The notes beneath the pieces are model-generated. The model did no database searches and was not told the DNA's origin. It saw only the letters and a program-made list of their open reading frames with translations. Below, in pieces: positions 5,344-6,662 of a stretch of 6,662 nucleotides of DNA (positions are counted from its first letter, which is position 1; every line of letters starts with the position of its first letter). Both the position numbers and the translations under genes were made by a program. The stretch comes from Oxalobacter sp. (GTDB lineage Bacteria; Pseudomonadota; Gammaproteobacteria; Burkholderiales; Burkholderiaceae_D), in NCBI GenBank assembly GCA_012512465.1, contig JAAZED010000422.1, forward strand, positions 1-6,662. Direction: 5' to 3'.

Positions 5344-5400
5344 TGCACGTTTCACCACCCGTGCGGCATCCCGTTTTTTGCGGGAACCTCGAAAAAAGGT
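5344..5400 (+). other. Three consecutive hairpins upstream of the DUF805 gene
   Basis: Hairpin one pairs GCACG (5345-5349) with CGTGC (5360-5364), with a T-G wobble outside. Hairpin two pairs TCCCG (5369-5373) with CGGGA (5381-5385) around a loop of six T and a G. Hairpin three abuts it and pairs ACCT (5386-5389) with AGGT (5397-5400) around a loop rich in A. The T6 and A6 runs are complementary, so the loops could pair with each other or form an alternative fold. I do not recognise a known RNA family. Function is unknown. Confidence 0.4.
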
Positions 5401-5434
5401 GCGTGTCTATCCATCGTAAGAATCCAGCCTGGAA

Positions 5435-5440
5435 AGGAGG
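5435..5440 (+). promoter_or_regulatory. Perfect Shine-Dalgarno fixing the DUF805 start
   Basis: AGGAGG (within AAAGGAGG) ends four bases before the ATG at 5445. It is the strongest ribosome binding site in the window and decides for this start over in-frame upstream ATGs at 5211 and 5214. Confidence 0.85.
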
Positions 5441-5444
5441 GGAC

Positions 5445-5966
5445 ATGACACATACCAGACCGACAGACGAGTATAACCTGTGGGATCACTATCTGCTGGC
5501 GCTTCGCTCTTGGGGAAATTTTGCTGGGCGTTCCAATCGGCGCGAATACTGGGGATACCTCTTCTTCTATACGCTGTTTTTTTTGGCCTGGTCCGTGCTG
5601 TGCCGGACCATTGGCGGTGTTTACCAGGATACGATGATCGCCTTTTATCAGTTGCTTTTCTTCATTCCCGCCACGGCGCTCCTGTTCAGGCGGCTTCATG
5701 ACACCGGCCGAAGCGGCTGGCATCTGCTGCCGTTATGGCTGCTTGTCGCCGTTGCCATCCTGTTGCAGGCAAAGGTTTATACACCGTACGATTCCATGAC
5801 CGTGGCGCTGTATCTCTTTGGCGTGTTTTCCGCCATTGGCAGCCTGTGCCTTTTTATCATTGCCGGTTTTTTCAGGAGCGACCCCGGGCTGAATGAATAT
5901 GGCCCTGACCCCTGGCGCAGCCGCCATATCGCCAAAAGCCGGAGAATGCATACCGTTGAGATATAA
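5445..5966 (+). CDS. DUF805 family integral membrane protein
   Basis: The 173-residue protein has the DUF805 layout. The N-terminal block LRSWGNFAGRSNRREYWGY (20-38) carries the family's F-x-GRSxRREYW motif. The central motif FRRLHDTGRSGWHLLP is at 81-96, and the closing motif SDPGLNEYGPDPW at 145-157. Hydrophobic stretches at about 36-54, 64-82, 93-110 and 118-142 suggest four inner-membrane helices; no cleavable signal peptide is needed. The biochemical role of DUF805 proteins is not established, and I do not assign one. The protein ends in a basic tail (RSRHIAKSRR). The start at 5445 is set by a perfect Shine-Dalgarno site. No intrinsic terminator is clear downstream before the trhP promoter. 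Confidence 0.9.
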   Translation: MTHTRPTDEYNLWDHYLLALRSWGNFAGRSNRREYWGYLFFYTLFFLAWSVLCRTIGGVYQDTMIAFYQLLFFIPATALLFRRLHDTGRSGWHLLPLWLLVAVAILLQAKVYTPYDSMTVALYLFGVFSAIGSLCLFIIAGFFRSDPGLNEYGPDPWRSRHIAKSRRMHTVEI

Positions 5967-6025
5967 GATGCCGGAAAGGCAGGTACATCCCATCGCTTTT
6001 ATGGAGCGTCACGGGCAGGATTCGG

Positions 6026-6031
6026 TATAAT
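6026..6031 (+). promoter_or_regulatory. -10 element of the trhP promoter
   Basis: TATAAT at 6026-6031 is a perfect -10 hexamer, 34 bases before the trhP ATG. The -35 region is poor (GGAGCG at 6003-6008 for a 17-base spacer). A start near 6038 would leave a leader of about 28 bases. A 6-bp inverted repeat (TCGGTT 6031-6036 / AACCGA 6046-6051) overlaps the -10 and the expected start point. Confidence 0.5.
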
Positions 6032-6065
6032 CGGTTTTTAGTCGTAACCGAGAGTCAGTCATCCC

Positions 6066-6662
6066 ATGCCAGCAGCACCCGAATTACTCCTTCCCGCAGG
6101 CTCCGTCGCCAAGATGCACAAGGCCTATGATTTTGGTGCCGATGCCGTCTACGCCGGACAGCCCCGCTACAGCTTGCGTGCGCGCAACAACGACTTTTCT
6201 TCGCTGCAAATGCTCAAGCAGGGCATTACCGAAGCCCATGCCCGCGGCAAGCTGTTCTATGTCGCCAGCAACATCTATGCGCACAATGCCAAGCTCAAGA
6301 CCTACATGGCCGACATGGAGCCTGTCATCGCGATGAAACCCGACGCCCTCATCATGGCAGACCCCGGCCTCATCATGATGGTGCGTGATAAATGGCCCGA
6401 TATCCCCATTCACCTTTCCGTGCAGGCCAATGCCATCAATTGGGCCGACGTCAAATTCTGGCAGCGTATCGGCTTGACCCGCATCATCCTCTCACGCGAG
6501 CTGTCACTGGATGAAGTCGAGGAAATCCGCCAGCAGTGCCCGGATATGGAGCTGGAGGTATTCGTGCATGGTGCGCTTTGTGTGGCGTACTCCGGGCGCT
6601 GCCTGCTTTCCGGCTACTTCAACCACCGTGACTCCAACCAGGGCACCTGCACCAATTCCTGC
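6066..6662 (+). CDS. trhP: U32-family tRNA hydroxylation protein TrhP (YegQ), 5' part only
   Basis: The frame is open from the ATG at 6066 to the window edge, giving the first 199 residues of a protein usually about 450 long. The N terminus PELLLPAGSVAKMHKAYDFG (5-24) followed by DAVYAGQ, then SVQANAINW (118-126) and LSRELSLDE (142-150), closely resembles E. coli YegQ. The U32 peptidase signature is complete from Glu164 to Ser182 (EVFVHGALC...GRCLLS). Cys172, 179, 195 and 199 are probable iron-sulfur ligands. Despite the peptidase family name, E. coli TrhP is reported to act in prephenate-dependent 5-hydroxyuridine formation at the tRNA wobble position; that role is inferred here. The Shine-Dalgarno is weak (GAGAG at 6050-6054, 11 bases upstream). 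The gene lies 99 bases after the DUF805 gene and has its own -10. Confidence 0.92.
   Translation, partial: MPAAPELLLPAGSVAKMHKAYDFGADAVYAGQPRYSLRARNNDFSSLQMLKQGITEAHARGKLFYVASNIYAHNAKLKTYMADMEPVIAMKPDALIMADPGLIMMVRDKWPDIPIHLSVQANAINWADVKFWQRIGLTRIILSRELSLDEVEEIRQQCPDMELEVFVHGALCVAYSGRCLLSGYFNHRDSNQGTCTNSC

Larger units (their letters stand above)
5107..5444. other. 338-base divergent gap with clustered hairpins
   Basis: The gap lies between the starts of the acetyltransferase gene (minus strand) and the DUF805 gene (plus strand), so both 5' regions are here. The open frame of the DUF805 gene extends back to 5211, but that part has no family similarity and no ribosome binding site, so I do not call it coding. 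Three consecutive hairpins occupy 5344-5400. I could not find a convincing -35/-10 pair for either gene. Confidence 0.55.

Noticed and set aside
5211..5444. N-terminal extension of the DUF805 protein from 5211
   Set aside because: The extra 78 residues contain no family motif, and a perfect AGGAGG lies just before the ATG at 5445; the extension overlaps a structured leader.
1..6662. Mobile elements, CRISPR arrays, tRNA-linked attachment sites, toxin-antitoxin or defence genes
   Set aside because: I looked on both strands and saw no transposase or integrase, no regularly spaced repeats, no second copy of the tRNA 3' end and no short overlapping gene pairs.

Overview
The window is a piece of ordinary bacterial chromosome with short intergenic gaps and single genes rather than a tight operon. 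Gene content and protein similarity suggest a betaproteobacterium of the order Burkholderiales. The zinc alcohol dehydrogenase recalls Cupriavidus-type enzymes, and Rnk, a yegQ/trhP-type U32 protein and a DUF805 protein are also present. The moderate GC and style would fit an Oxalobacteraceae member such as Oxalobacter, but this is inference from memory, not a database result.

Layout, left to right. The 3' end of a Sel1-repeat gene (1-317, +) enters from outside the window. A lone tRNA-Leu(UAA) with its own promoter lies on the minus strand (456-542). An alpha/beta-hydrolase esterase-like gene follows (683-1525, +). A 355-base gap (1526-1880) holds hairpins, a possible terminator and a structured leader ahead of a medium-chain zinc alcohol dehydrogenase (1881-2939, +). 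A perfect 22-bp palindrome and a strong intrinsic terminator close that unit. Then come rnk (3156-3545, +) and a short-chain dehydrogenase of the carbonyl-reductase type (3637-4377, +). The latter converges on a GNAT acetyltransferase (4393-5106, -). A 338-base divergent gap (5107-5444) with three consecutive hairpins precedes a four-helix DUF805 membrane protein (5445-5966, +). The window ends inside a U32-family tRNA hydroxylation gene, trhP/yegQ (from 6066, +).

The genes do not form an evident pathway. The esterase, zinc alcohol dehydrogenase and SDR could all act on small alcohols, carbonyls or esters, but each has its own ribosome binding site, gap and probable promoter, so shared metabolism is only a guess. 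tRNA-Leu, Rnk and TrhP are unrelated housekeeping or translation-linked functions.

I found no mobile element, CRISPR array, toxin-antitoxin pair or defence system, and no convincing new system. The points most worth a second look are non-coding: hairpins that straddle stop codons in three genes, the structured region upstream of the DUF805 gene with paired U-rich and A-rich loops, the bulged leader hairpin of the alcohol dehydrogenase, and an exact 16-bp tandem duplication in the leader of the SDR gene.
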